The notes beneath the pieces were generated by a model that saw only the letters and a list, made by a program, of their open reading frames with translations, was not told the origin of the DNA and searched no databases. The position numbers and the translations under genes were made by a program. Below, one piece after another: positions 34,340 to 46,711 of a stretch of DNA of 64,000 bases. Every line of letters begins with the position of its first letter. Within the stretch, counting starts at the first letter, position 1. The stretch is from Persicaria tinctoria (Eukaryota > Streptophyta > Magnoliopsida > Caryophyllales > Polygonaceae), in NCBI GenBank assembly GCA_037127255.1, contig JBANSL010000019.1:10687001-10751000 (forward strand), written 5' to 3'.

Positions 34340-35095
34340 TTTATTTTTGCATAACAAAATGTTATATTTGCACAACTTACGGTTAAATTTGCACAACGTA
34401 CTCTTATATTTGCACGACATAATGTTTAAAAAAAACTAGACTTCAGTCATATTTGCACAACTTACGGTTATATTGGCACATGCACAACATACTTTTATAT
34501 TTGCACGACAAAATGTAAAAATAAAAATAAAAATATAAAAATAAATAAAATTTAAAAAAAACTATACTTGGGTCATATTTGCCCAACTTATGGTTATATT
34601 TGCACAACGTACTCTTATATTTGCACGACAAAATGTTTTAAAAAATAGACTTGGGTTATATTTGCACAACTTACGATTATATCTGCACAACGTACTCTTA
34701 TGTTTGCACGACAGAATGTTTTATAAAAATAAAAACAAAAAAAAACTAGACTTGTGTCATATTTGCACAACTTACGGTTAAATTTGCACAACATACTATT
34801 ATATTTGCACGACAAAATGTTATTAACAAAACACTAGACTTGGGTCATATTTGCACATCATACGGTTAAATTTTCACAACGTACTCATATATTTGCACGA
34901 CAAAATGTTATTAAAAAAAACTAGACTTGGTTCATATTTGCACAACTTACGGTTATATTTGCACAACATACTCTTATTTTTGCACGACAAAATGAAAAAA
35001 AAAACTAGACTTTGGTCATATTTGCTCAACATACGGTTATTTTTTCACATGCACAACATACTCTTATTTTTGCACGACAAAATGTAAAAAAAAAA
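34340..35095. repeat. minisatellite, about 80-110 bp units
   Basis: About seven to eight imperfect copies of a unit reading CATATTTGCACAACTTACGG, then a second TTTGCACAACGTACTCTTAT, then TTTGCACGACAAAATGTT and an A-rich spacer with ACTAGACTTGGGT. Length varies through the A-run. Confidence 0.85.
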
Positions 35096-35219
35096 AGTGT
35101 GAGGCTATAGGCAAGATGATAAAATTGCTATTGGCAAGATGGACACTACACCAGTTTGTCCCAAAATGTGGACATTTCACCAATTAGGACAACTTTTTTG
35201 GACATTTCACAAATTCTCC

Positions 35220-35400
35220 AAAATATAATACCACTTTAATTCAGAAAATGTCACGTAAACAAAAATAATCCCTTTTTAATCCAAAAAATTCCGTGGACAC
35301 GAGATCGCACCAGCATCATCTGCTTTAGTATTTTATATAGATATAGATATGGATATAGATATAGATATGGATATAGATTGTATGGTGTAAATTATTGGCT
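35220..35400. repeat. dispersed repeat, copy 1 (Helitron-end-like)
   Basis: ATAATACCACTTTAATTCAG through TTTAGTATTTTATATAGATA is shared with 41285-41475 and more weakly with 40866-40975. It ends at a GATATA microsatellite. A Helitron-type 3' end is possible but not shown. Confidence 0.55.
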
Positions 35401-35946
35401 TTTTAATTTTTAAAAATTACAAAACATAATTTTTTTAAATAAAATTAAGTTAGGCTAAAGTCTCTGAATCAGTGACTTAACCACGTTTTGACTAAATTCA
35501 AAAATATTTTGAAATGTTGCCTAAGAGCATCAACATTGGTGAGTCTCAAGGCCCATAAAATTGGCCAGCTAAGCAAACTTGTTTTTTTAAAAAAAGGAAA
35601 TGGTAAGGGACTCAATTAAAGTCCCATAAATAAGGGTTCGGTTGAATTCGTCCCATAGCGCACAAATCAAAGCAGGCATTAAATGCCAAACCCACTTGCA
35701 ACATTGGTGGGCCAAGGAGCTGACACGTGGGTCAATCATAAGGCGTCACGTGTCAGCGCAATTAATTAAATTATTTAAAACGTTTGTAGTCTATTTTTTG
35801 TACATTAAAAAAAATAAAAAATTTATTTTCAAGTGTGAAATAATTTTCTCTACCCATAGACACTCATTTTGCATATGTTTTTTTTTAAAAAAAATTAATA
35901 TCAATAATACCCATATACTATTTTTTTTTTCTCCATTTCACATTGT
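35401..35946. other. no recognised gene
   Basis: AT-rich; a short frame at 35642-36025 runs into the ATT repeat and is not convincing. Confidence 0.5.
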
Positions 35947-36062
35947 AATAATAATAATAATAATTATTATTATTACAATAATAATAATAATTATTATTAC
36001 AATAATAATAATAATAGTATTATAATAATAATAATAATACCAATAATAATAATAAATAATAA
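35947..36062. repeat. (AAT)n/(ATT)n microsatellite with inverted blocks
   Basis: AAT runs alternate with ATT runs, so the tract can fold on itself. Confidence 0.9.
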
Positions 36063-36347
36063 GAATAAAGAACTAAGTAATAATAATAATGATTAAATAA
36101 TTGAAAAGAGTAAATAGTAAAAAGTAAGTTAAGATCGAGGTCGGGTCCAGGCTCACGAATAGAGGTGAAAATAATTAAAAGCTGGAATTAGGCCCTTAAA
36201 TTGATGTGGTAGAGAAAATCCGGATGTTAAGAGCCTCGGGTACACGAGTGTTCATGCTCTAATTTCCCCTAATAAAATATTCTCTCCAAAGAGATATTTC
36301 TTCTCTCTTCGATCTTTCTTTCTCTCTCCTTCTCCCTCTCTCTTTTT

Positions 36348-36358
36348 CTATATATTCC
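36348..36358 (+). promoter_or_regulatory. possible TATA box of the NLR gene
   Basis: CTATATATTCC follows a CT-rich tract and lies about 225 nt before the ATG at 36578. Confidence 0.35.
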
Positions 36359-36577
36359 AAATTGCCAACAGACAGGCCAGAACAACCTTTTACAAATTGT
36401 CTTGTTTTATTTTATTTTTAGTAAAGGGAAAGTGTCAAAACCGTTGGGCCGGGCGCTCTTGTATATATCCCTGTGTAGTGTGTACGTAACAACGATATCC
36501 GCTTCTTCCTACTCTTACTCACATATATAGTTACCGTTCTGCAGCAAAAACTTCCCCAACCTCCCCACCAGCGACCA

Positions 36578-39520
36578 ATGGCTGAGGGTGCTTTGTCCGA
36601 TATTGCTTCCCGCCTCATAGCCATGCTTGCCTCCGAAGCAGTCAAGGAGGCGTTTGGAACGTCTCTTTCCATATGGGGAATGAAGAAGGACCTTGAAACA
36701 GTTGCTTCCGTGCTTCGCGAGGCAAAAACCAGCCATTGGGAAGGGGAAGGATGGGGTCGTTACGCTCAGAGACGTGCTGTACGAAGCGGAGGATATATAT
36801 GTTGGACGAGGTGGCTGCCACTCATTTGCTTAAGCTCCAGCAGATGAAGGGAAACAGCCCCTTGAAGGTACGATTTGCTTTCTCCAAGTTTAGTCTTATT
36901 GATTCGAGAGACTCGGTTGCTAGGAGAGTCAAGTCTATTAGGAAGAGTCTGGATGCCATATCCAAACCTATGCTTCTCTTTAACAACATTAAGCAATCTG
37001 ATCCAGATGAAAACCTAATGGCTGCTTCGAGCAAAGTAAAACCTACACCTTATCTAAATGAAACTCAAGTCGTTGGCAGATACGATGAAAAGAAAGCCAT
37101 TCTAGACTTTCTTGTTAATAAGTCGGGTTGTGTTGAACGCAATGTTTCAACCATTGCTATAGTTGGCATCGGGGGTATGGGAAAAACAACTCTTGCCCAG
37201 GCCAACTAGTTTACAACAATGAAGACGTTCAAATGAATTTTAAAAACAAGTGGTGGGCAAGCACCTCTGGTATTTCTGAAGAGAGAGAGGTCCTTGAAAT
37301 GATCTTTCGATTTATGAGTTGGAATGAAAGTTATCATTGGTTTACCATCGACGAGCTTTATTCTGCAATTATCAGATCAATGCGTATTGTTGGGAACTAT
37401 TTACTCGTCTTAGACGATGTCTGTGACTATAATGCTTCTTTATGGCACAACGTTATCCGCCTGTTAATGAGTGGTACAACACAAGATCTCTGTCGATTGC
37501 AAAGGTTACTATCTGTGCAGATAAAATTTTGCAATTGGATGGCTTAAGAAAGAAAGAATCATGGCAATTGTTCAAAATGATTGCCGTTCAACCGGAGCTA
37601 GAAGATGATCCACTTAGGATTAGGGTTGGAAGAGAGATTATAATGTCCCCTTAGCCATACAGAGCATAGCTACACGCCTCCGTTCACGCGTAGCTATGCA
37701 TGAGTGGGAGTCTTTTCAAAAGGAGGCACTATTTGATGCTTCTCTTATGTCTACTCTAAGAGTGAGCTATGATCCGTTACCGTCTAACCTGAAGAATTGC
37801 TTTGCTTATTGTTCCTTATTTCCGGAAGATTATGTGTTTGGCAAACTGGAATTAATCTGTCTTTGGATTGCTCAATGATATTTGAGTCCAATTTCAGGTG
37901 ATGACAGTACTCCCGAAACAATGGGCTATAAAAGTTTCGCGGAATTGTGCAATAGGTCATTATTCCATGAGGCAAATATAGATATGAATATGGGGAGATT
38001 TTTAGTTGCAAAATGCATTGTTTCATTCATGATTTGGCAACAACTGTAGCTGGAGATGGAAGTACTATACTGGCCAATGGATCGACTCAATTACACGGCA
38101 AAATTCTACACTTGTATTGGATATGCCATAGATAATTCATGGAATATCCCACCAGTATTGCTTGATGCTAAACGACTACGTTCCTTTCTCTTTTTGTATG
38201 AAGGTTCACTTAGTCCTCTATCTCTCGAAAAACTATTAGCAAAGTTTAAGTTCCTGCGTGCGCTTAGTTTGAGGCATCAGAAAATCGGAAAGTTACTACA
38301 CTTGAGATACCTTAACCTTTCGCATAACAAATTCACTAATCTTCCAGATTCTATCGTTATGTTGGTGAATTTGGTTACTCTTGACATAAGTTGGTGTGAA
38401 CAACTCGTATTGTTGCCAGATGAGTTCAGAAAGTTGACAAATCTAAGGCATCTGGATACCAAAGGATGTTACAGATTGAGGCATATGCCTCCCGGGGATT
38501 TGGGGAATTGACTTCTCTTCAGTACTTGAGTTTCTTCAAGGTGGGTGAAGTAGGTGATGCAAGCAGCAGTAGCCTTGATGCGTTGGCGAGCACACAGATG
38601 GTGATCGAGAGGATGAAGAGCGCTGGCAGCTACCGGGAGAAATAAGAGTTGTCAGCATAAAGAATTACCATACTTGGAGACGACGCTCCCTTCTTCGTTA
38701 GGTAACTTGGTGAGGCTATTTGTTGGTCCATCTTCAGCAATAAAGCAACTTTCCCCATTCATCAGAGTACGTCCTGCCTTGTCTGAAGACACTTCAACTT
38801 TCAAACTTGTATGAATTGGAGTACATAGATACGAATGAGGGCATGAAGAGCCCTCATGAAGCAACACATTATTCTTCCCTAGTCTGGAGGATCTTACACT
38901 GCCGAAATTGAAGGGATGGTCAACACAAGTGGAGGCGGTACTAGCAAGCCCCATCATCTTCCTTCACTGCCTCTTCTTTCAAAGTTAACAATTCAATGGT
39001 GTCAAGAGCTGGAGTCCATGCCACTTTGTCCAAGCCTTCAACAACTAAAGCTGAATGACACAAGTGAGAAGTTGGTCCAATGGTTTTGTTCACCAAGCCC
39101 CAACTCTTCTCCTTCCACGACTTCATCACCGTTGGTAACTGTAACAATCCGGGGATGTGATTCGATCACAAGTTTTCCAGCTGAAACTTTAGCATCCCTT
39201 CAGCATCTTGAGCTTAGATTTTGTGATAACATGGAGAATTTGCACCGCACCTAGCGATTCCGAAATCCAACGCCCTTGAAGAGCTGGTGATTGAGAGCTG
39301 TCCAGAGTTGGAATTGTGTGAAAGGGGTGTGGTTTGGGATTCCATCCCCAACCTTCGTAAATTGACAGTGCTCGGAATGCCCAAGCCGGAGAAGCTCCCT
39401 GTTTGTCTTCAGCAGCATGGCGACTTACTTGTTACCATGGAAAGGCAAAACAACAAAAAACAAGTGAGTAGCTTCAAATTAATCTCAACTGGTCATTTCA
39501 TTCTTCATTCACTATTTTCA
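36578..39520 (+). pseudogene. CC-NBS-LRR (RGA-like) resistance-gene relic
   Basis: The N-terminus MAEGALSDIASRLIAMLASE is a typical Rx-type coiled coil, with VLYEAEDIYVG as its EDVID-like motif in a second frame. NB-ARC motifs follow: P-loop GIGGMGKTTLAQ (about 37165), kinase-2 NYLLVLDDV (about 37395), VPLAIQSIATRLR (GLPLA, about 37642) and CFAYCSLFPEDYVF (RNBS-D, about 37797). An MHD variant, FIHDLA, lies near 38022. LRRs come next, for example LRYLNLSHNKFTNLPDSI and LLSKLTIQWCQELESMP. The parts lie in different frames with stops between them (near 36845, 37207, 37545, 37652 and 37876), so no NLR can be made from this copy. It has no visible introns. Intact relatives act as cytoplasmic immune receptors. 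Confidence 0.9.
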
Positions 39521-40865
39521 CTTGTGACAACCATTTGATAATGATTTGTTTTTTTTTTTAAATCAACTTAAAAATACATGCGGTATTTTCTTAATATATA
39601 CCTCAATGATTTTAAAAAAATCATATTATCCAATTAAAAATTCATAAAATATACTATTTCAAGATAAAGGATAAGATAACAAAAAAAAAAGATTGTAGGC
39701 GTAAGTGAATTATTTTGGAGGAAAAAACAAAAACAAATAGTGATATTATTAAAATAAAAAATCTATCATGATATATATTTTGATATTCTAAAACACAATC
39801 TGCTCTGAATCAAGATATATTTTTAAAAAAAAATCAAACCTGCTTAAAATCTTTCTGATAATATTTTTTCCTCCAATTAATACATAAGGTCAATATTTCT
39901 ATTAAAAATAAAACTACATTTAATGATAAAATTTTATTGTTTAAATGATACAAATTAATTACATTTATCAGTTACGATTGACATATGGGATCACATATGG
40001 ATAATTAGATTGAGTCGTTGTATAAGATGATTTAAATTTATTGGATCACCATTAGAATATTATATATATATTGATTTGACAATATGTTATATATATTTTA
40101 TATAGCATTAACACCTAATTCAAGTTAAATTTGACCGAGCAAATTAATGTTTGAAAAAAATAAAGCAAAGTATCTTAATCAAATATCAAGTTTGTCAGCA
40201 ATGTCGAGTGCGCGATGCTTTGATTTGTAGGTAAATAATGCAAGGAAATGGTATGTAGAAATGGACTCTCTAGAGGAAGGGATTTTCAAACTTAAATGAG
40301 AATGAAGCTGGTAAACTTGTAATGGGAGCAGCATCTGTCGAACTGTGATAACAACTAATATATGAATCGATGTTGCAATATTTTCATTCGATTTATTCAC
40401 ATAATCTTGCAGGGTATGATAGAGATTTGGCCGGAAAAGTCGAACTGTGGATAACAACTAATATATATATATATGGATACCATATTATTTATTTGAATTA
40501 TTAAATTTAATTAATTTTACCGAGTAGCAAGTTTGACTTCAAGTTATATATGGACTATATAAACTCACTATGCATATGATCAATCATTACTACGTATTTA
40601 GTATTTAATAATTGTTGTGTTATTCTCATGTAAACATATGTAGAGTTTGAATAAGTTATGAAATGATTAACTGATGGGTATATTGAATTATATTAAAAGA
40701 AAAAAAAATCCATAATAAAAAGATGAACTGGATAGATTATTTGATTTAAAAAGATAAGATTTCTACTTAATTAAGATATAGGTTTGGTTTAATATTTATA
40801 AAAAAAAATAAGGAGATTATTAATTGAGATGATAAAATTATATTGACTTATTAATGACGTGGCTA

Positions 40866-40975
40866 AAAAAAAATAATACCATATTAACCCATAATATATA
40901 TGACACATATGTAAATTGCAGCATGAACCGTTTCAAATCTCTGTTTTAATATATAGATATAAAGATATTTTAGAG
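40866..40975. repeat. dispersed repeat, copy 3
   Basis: Weak match to 35220-35400 and 41285-41475 (ATAATACCATATTAACCC... TCTGTTTTAATATATAGATA). Confidence 0.4.
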
Positions 40976-41284
40976 GCTACATAAAATATATATAAAATCA
41001 TGATGATTTAGTTTTGTCCACTAATTTAAATTAAAACAAAAACAGATCAATTTTTTTTTAATGAAATTCTAAACTCATCTTTGAAAGCAAAACAAAGCTT
41101 TAAAACTATTTCGTGCTAATAAAGGTTAAATATTTAATATAGATTAGATATTGAGTATAACAAAATTATATTGAATAGATTTATCTAATTAAGATATAAG
41201 GTTATATTGGATAGATTATTGATCTAAAAAGATAAGTTTTTACTTAACTATATTGGCCTATTAATTGACGTGACACAAAAATAT

Positions 41285-41475
41285 AATACCATTTTAATCC
41301 AGAAAATGTGACGTATGCAAAAATAATCTCGTTTTAATCTAGAAAATTTCACGGATGCAAATCGCATCAGAAACCATTTCGATTAGTCTTCTGTTTTAGT
41401 ATTTTACTAGTGTTTGGTAAATGCGCGTTTGCGCGTTTTGTTAATATAGATAGATATAGATATAGATATTGAATA
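41285..41475. repeat. dispersed repeat, copy 2 (Helitron-end-like)
   Basis: Similar to 35220-35400. It continues to ACTAGTG, a small GCGCGTTTGCGCGT hairpin and a TAGATA microsatellite. Confidence 0.5.
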
Positions 41476-42307
41476 GAGTGTGTTTACCGGCGTGAATAGT
41501 ATCTTACATAGGCCCTAGATCTTTTGCCCTACCTCCATTCTACGTTTGTTCTTTACCCGCGTTGAAGTACAATTTGATTTCCAAGTTCCAACAATTATAC
41601 AATTCAGGCAAATCGACCTAACGACTGGAGGAGACATCGGAAGGGGGATTGACCCAAAGGCTATTGCAACAATCCGGCAGCCTACCACAAGTTGGCCTCA
41701 AATTCGAGAGCAAGCTTCAGCCTAAAGTAGACCTCAAGATGACCCATCAAGCCCTGCTTTGTTCTCAACAAACCAAGGCACTGAAACTGCACAAATTTAC
41801 ATTAGTTTGAACAACTAATTCGGCCTCACTCCTTTGCCCACCCGCATGATAAGGAAAACGTACACGTACAACCAAAAAAAAAATACTTATTAACGACAAA
41901 AGTTTTAATGTTGGATTATTTTTCCTCATTAAATATGTCTTTGACGACGAACATATCCACTTCACATCGATATGAACTTTCGATGTTATTATCATCTTAA
42001 TTTGTATATGTCTTTAATTTTTCTACAATAGTACATATGCCTTTTATTATCTGTAAAAACACAATACACTGAACACTATGTGTGTGTTTATATGTTTTAT
42101 TATCTTCTATATGGTCTCAGAATCTTCACTGACTTCATCTTTCTTGGGGCTAATTACCCTAAATACAAGAGAGTTGGGTGAAACACATTTATCCCGGTGA
42201 GATTGGATGAAAATTACCTATACTCTAGATTGCCTATATACATGTTATAATGTTGATTAGCTTTATTATTTCTCCGACTTGTGCTTAATTAAAATGTTAC
42301 TTTTGAC

Positions 42308-43311
42308 TAGAGCTGACAATACCCGACCCAATCTGAGAAAACCAATCCGATTGTTCCGACCCGAACCCATCTGACACCCGAATAATTAAACAAAAAAAAA
42401 GTCTGGATCCGAGATCGACCGACCCGATCTGAGTTCAGCCCGAACCCGAAAGCAATCTGAACCCAATAATAACCCGTTGATTATATCCGAATGGATCGAC
42501 TCGAAATCTACCCAAAATTGCCCGACCCGAACATATCTGAAACCCGAAATTGCCGGAACCCGATTATACCCGACACCCGAAATAACTCAAACCCGATTAT
42601 GTCCGAAACCAACAAAAATCTTAGCATTTTCCCTCATACTCAAAACAACCTAAGTATTTGATTACTTAATAATGGATGGTAATATTATCATGCATATAGT
42701 ATAATTAAATATAATTTTGTACTCCCTCCACTAAAAAAAGTCATTTGACTTTTTAGCATTTGTTAAGATGCTAAAACTATATAAATATCAATTTGTTATT
42801 ATTTTTATAATTTCGTGGTTATGAGTAATAAGTATGAAATTAATATTAAAAATAATATTTTGTATAATTTTGACTTTTTTAAAAAATATTCTAAAAAATG
42901 AGAAGACTTAAATTTTTTTTAATGAATTAATGTATTATTGATTAAGAATTGATAAACATTAGCTTAATCTATATAGAATAATAAATATCGTACAGGTAAA
43001 AAATTAAATAAATTTGATTTGTTTTATCCAATATGATTCTTGCGAGCTCGATTTGAGTTAACCCTATTCGACCAAAACCATTGTGATCGAAACCCGATTC
43101 ACCCAAACCTGTTTAGAACAAAATCTGATTCATCCGAACTGAATAGGACCTGAAAATCTGCTTGTATACGATAAAATAATGTCCGAATAAACCCGACAGA
43201 ACCCGATTAGACCCGAATTGTCATCACACCCGAGTTCAACCCGAGTTCAATATGACCCGGAACTGAATAACCCAACCCAAACCCGACCTAACTCACTTGA
43301 TTGCACCTCTA
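42308..43311. mobile_element. hAT-like non-autonomous element, 1.0 kb
   Basis: The ends are imperfect inverted repeats (TAGAGCTGACAAT at the left; the right end read inward is TAGAGGTGCAATCA), flanked by an exact 8-bp duplication CTTTTGAC (42300-42307 and 43312-43319). Eight bases is the hAT hallmark. The interior carries many ACCCGA-type units near both ends. No transposase is present. A Stowaway-like terminus (TACTCCCTCCACTAAAAAAA) sits inside at about 42719, but its partner end was not found. Confidence 0.8.
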
Positions 43312-43319
43312 CTTTTGAC

Positions 43320-43860
43320 AAGGCAAAAATTTGAAGAGTATGTTTGTGAGGTGATTGGTTGATGTTTGGTTTGATTTGCTTGAGGGCAAGCAAAGGTTAA
43401 GTGCGAGGAATTTGATAACGCATATTTTATATAGGTATTCTTAGCTTAGATTAGATGTAAATAGCACATGTTTTACTGTTAATTCCATATCCTATCACTT
43501 TGGTGGTCGAGTTCGGAATCTACGCGCTTTAGTGTTAATTTGCAGATTATGGATCCGAGTTCGGAAGGCGGAAAAAACATGGAGCAATAGGAGATAAGAA
43601 GTGTCGGGACCAAGGCAAAACGAGGGAAGGACAAAGCTAGGACGAAGCCAAGCCAAGGGCAAGGAGAAAAGACAAACAACACATAGTACAAGCGCGCTGG
43701 CATGCGCCCCAATCGTGCAGACGTTCACTTCACATATCGACCCGTGACCCGCCAGGTCAGGGTCAAAGGGTTGGCTCGGGGAAAAGATAACCCGTGATCC
43801 GGCGGGTTCGACCCGCCGGGTCAACCCGCAATTTAAAATATTATTTTTTCAAAAATTTAT
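43320..43860 (+). mobile_element. 3' end of a Ty3/gypsy element: polypurine tract and LTR start
   Basis: GCTTGAGGGCAAGCAAAGG then AAGTGCGAGGAATT leads directly into TGATAACGCATATTTTATAT. This is the same arrangement as the tract and LTR start at 23.8 kb, here on the plus strand. The LTR contains CCCGCCGGGTCAACCCG-like repeats. Its other end is not identified. The hAT-like element sits in its internal part. Confidence 0.6.
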
Positions 43861-44808
43861 TTTTAATAAAATAAATTTATAATTATAATGTAAATTATAT
43901 AAATTATTCTTAGAATAATTCATAATATTACATAAACTAATATGCAATGGCAATGTGAGACAAATGAACTCCCATGCTTCTCCTTTTATAGACTTAGCAC
44001 TCTTCTCCCTTTCCTCTAGTTTTCAATCTGGGATGAGATGTGGGACAAGAACACGGGTAGAAACTACACCATGTCTTTAATCTCTACCATTCGGTTTTTT
44101 CATGTCAATCCATACTTATAAATTTTTATCATATACAAACACTAGTATTACACTTTATATAAATATTATTTTTTTTAAAAATATTTTACCTATCAATTAT
44201 GAAAGATTAAAATAACGAACGGGTAACAAGAAAGTGTGAAGTTCAACAAAATACCTTAAACATTTGTGTTATTTGGTGGATCCACTATTAAATCATTCTA
44301 TATGATACTAAGTTAGAAGTCTTTATGATATAATTTAAAATAATACAAATATTGTTGTTGATAAAGCCGTTACACTTGTATGGTATCTTTAATGTTGAGT
44401 TTTCGTTTATTTTGAAAATGATATAGAACTTCGGATTTTCAAACACAAGAATGAAATATAATATTGGGTAATACTTTTTCAATGTGTCTTTTCATGTCAT
44501 AACAAGCAACCCATGTATGTAATTTCAATAGCATCATCATTATGTATATACACAAAATGTGGCTAATTCAACTTTAAACGAGAAAGTTTAAGATATCTAT
44601 ATGAAGATGAACCTAGATTTGAAATCATTGGTCAAGAAATTAACATAATAATGCAAGTAAAATAAAACACTTATGATTGATTAATGGATCAACACAACTA
44701 TCAATTAAATTAAATAGAAAGATTAATCCAACATAACTTGATATATTGTATGATTATGATGTTTCATTACCATGTGTTATTCATTTCATTAAATCCTAAG
44801 AGGTAAAC
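43861..44808. other. AT-rich, no recognised gene
   Basis: No coding or repeat structure that I can name. Confidence 0.5.
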
Positions 44809-46066
44809 TGACAGGTCTAAGGTCGTTATGCCTAATCAAAGTAAATTCCTAAGATGCAAACTATAACAAGTATAGTAGGTAAGTTAGGGTCGAACCCACA
44901 GGGAAACAGAATCAATTGTAAGAGCAAGTATTATTACCCAAAAGTAACCAATTCAAGGGGAGTTTTGTGTGTAAGCAAATGGTGACAGAACAAGTTGCAA
45001 TAAGAGGTTGCGAATATATGATGGAAAAGTATCACACCAGGTAATTATCCGCACAACAATTGAGATGGTTCATCATCGCATTCTATGAATCTCAAGTTCT
45101 AATGTCCAGTAATTGTTCTCAATTCAGATCGTGTAATAGCTTTTAGTCCTACCAGTCCTAAAAGCACTTATCACCAAATTACAAGGGAAAACCTTCACCG
45201 AATAATAAAGCGATAGCATTCAAACATGAATTATAATGAGATACAAGCGATTCTAACAACCCGTTAAAATAGCCTGTAATCGAATCTCCTTCACAATCTA
45301 CCACAAGCAACCCGCGTATGGTGATTGTGTTTGCTACAATGAATCTACAACCCCAAACCTGGAATTGGAAACCCTAGCAATATGACTAGTATCGATAAAC
45401 CTAGGTGATCAATCCAGATTAACCAATAATAAGCAATCAAGCAATAAGCTCAGGAGATCGAAACAATTAACAAAGGACAAACAAGAGTAGAATACTCACA
45501 ACCAAATCAATTGAAGGCTTCAAAGAACCAAGTGCAACAACGGAGAGTTAGTTCTCCATAGGGTTTGTGAGATGAAGAAAAGGAAACTACGTCTCTGGAA
45601 AATAACCTAATAATCTCTCCTGCCTTCTCGGCCATAATATATAACCTAATAAAATCGGATTTAACATCCCGTAAAAATATAAAATATAATATTAAAACTA
45701 ATAAGATAGGGAAAATCGGATAAGAATCCGTCTTCAGGGACCGACGCGGGCGCGCCATGTAGCAGCGCGGGCGCGCCAGCCTTTGACTTGCTTCTTGTCT
45801 GGTGAATCGACGCGGCCACTTCCTCCTAGCAGCGTGGGCGCGCCGGGTAGCAGCGCGGGCGCGTCTGGTGGAAGCGCGGGCGCGCCAGACTCACCAGCCT
45901 TCCAGCTGCTTCCGAACTTCTTCACTTCAGCTCTTCTGTAACTTGCCTGATTTCTTCAACTTCTTCAACAGGTTCCGAATCACCAAGTTCACACAAATAC
46001 CTCTCACAATGACATGTAAATGATGACAAAAACTACTAAATGCGCTATAGAATATATCGCCTATCA
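44809..46066 (-). mobile_element. solo LTR of a Ty3/gypsy element, 1258 bp
   Basis: Starts TGACAGG and ends GCCTATCA, flanked by TAAAC on both sides (44804-44808 and 46067-46071). Near the left it has GGGTCGAACCCACAGGGAA, the counterpart of GAGTCGATCCCACAGAGA in the LTRs at 22.4 and 26.3 kb, so it belongs to a related group and has the same orientation. A GC-rich stretch near 45740-45890 repeats GCGGGCGCGCCA. No internal region is present. Confidence 0.85.
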
Positions 46067-46084
46067 TAAACACTTTAATTATAT

Positions 46085-46190
46085 TATATGTTACATCATA
46101 TAATTCAAAGACTTAAATTACATTATATTCCACCATATAATCCAAAGACTTTAATTACATTACATTTTACATCATATAATTTGATTCGTC
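46085..46190. repeat. AT-rich tandem repeat, about 40-bp units
   Basis: Roughly three copies of TTACATCATATAATTCAAAG followed by ACTTTAATTACATTA. Confidence 0.7.
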
Positions 46191-46369
46191 GAAACATCAA
46201 TTTCTCACAATTTCTTTCATATCTCATATTTCTCTCCCACATCGAAAGTGTGCTATCTACCTCTATTTTCTCTATTATATAGATCCTTATACCCCTACTT
46301 GTCATTCCCACAATCCAACCTTTTCTTTCCCACAAAACATAGTATATAGACGAAATCAGCACGTGTAGC

Positions 46370-46710
46370 TATTCATTGATGTCAATTTCAAACCAACTCA
46401 TTCAATTCAAGCTCCTCCTCTTGCCATTGTTTTATCATTGATGCTAACAACGTGACCCCATATACACCATCAGTAGACCTCATCAAAACAATACTCGATC
46501 ATTCTCCGGCTTGTTATTGTGTAGGCCGTATTGTCACTTGTCGGAGTGGTTTGCCTCTCGTTGAATTACCAATAAATAAATAAAAAATACTCGATCATTC
46601 TGATCCCAGAACTACCCATATATATTATAACGTACTAGTTGAGGTTAATGTATAATCAATTAATCATGGGACACATAATTCAAAAAAAAAAAATCATGGG
46701 ACACCATTTC
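46370..46710. repeat. segment duplicated from or to about 32.86-33.56 kb
   Basis: Shared order of short matches: GTGTAGCTAT, AACTCATTCAA..CAAGCTC, AACGTGACCCCAT, GTAGACCTC/CTAGACCTC, and ATCATGG..CATTTCCTT. The 33-kb copy holds the Stowaway MITE and SINE; this copy lacks them. Confidence 0.6.
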
Positions 46711-46711
46711 C

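Larger units (their letters stand above)
39541..42299. other. AT-rich intergenic DNA with repeat copies
   Basis: No gene recognised. About 40710-40975 and 41190-41475 are related to each other (AGATTATTTGAT..AAAAGATAAG, TATTAATTGACGTG, ATAATACCAT), an old duplication in direct orientation. Confidence 0.5.

Noticed and set aside
34340..35095. CRISPR-like array
   Set aside because: Units vary in length and lack constant repeats with unique spacers; this is plant nuclear DNA.
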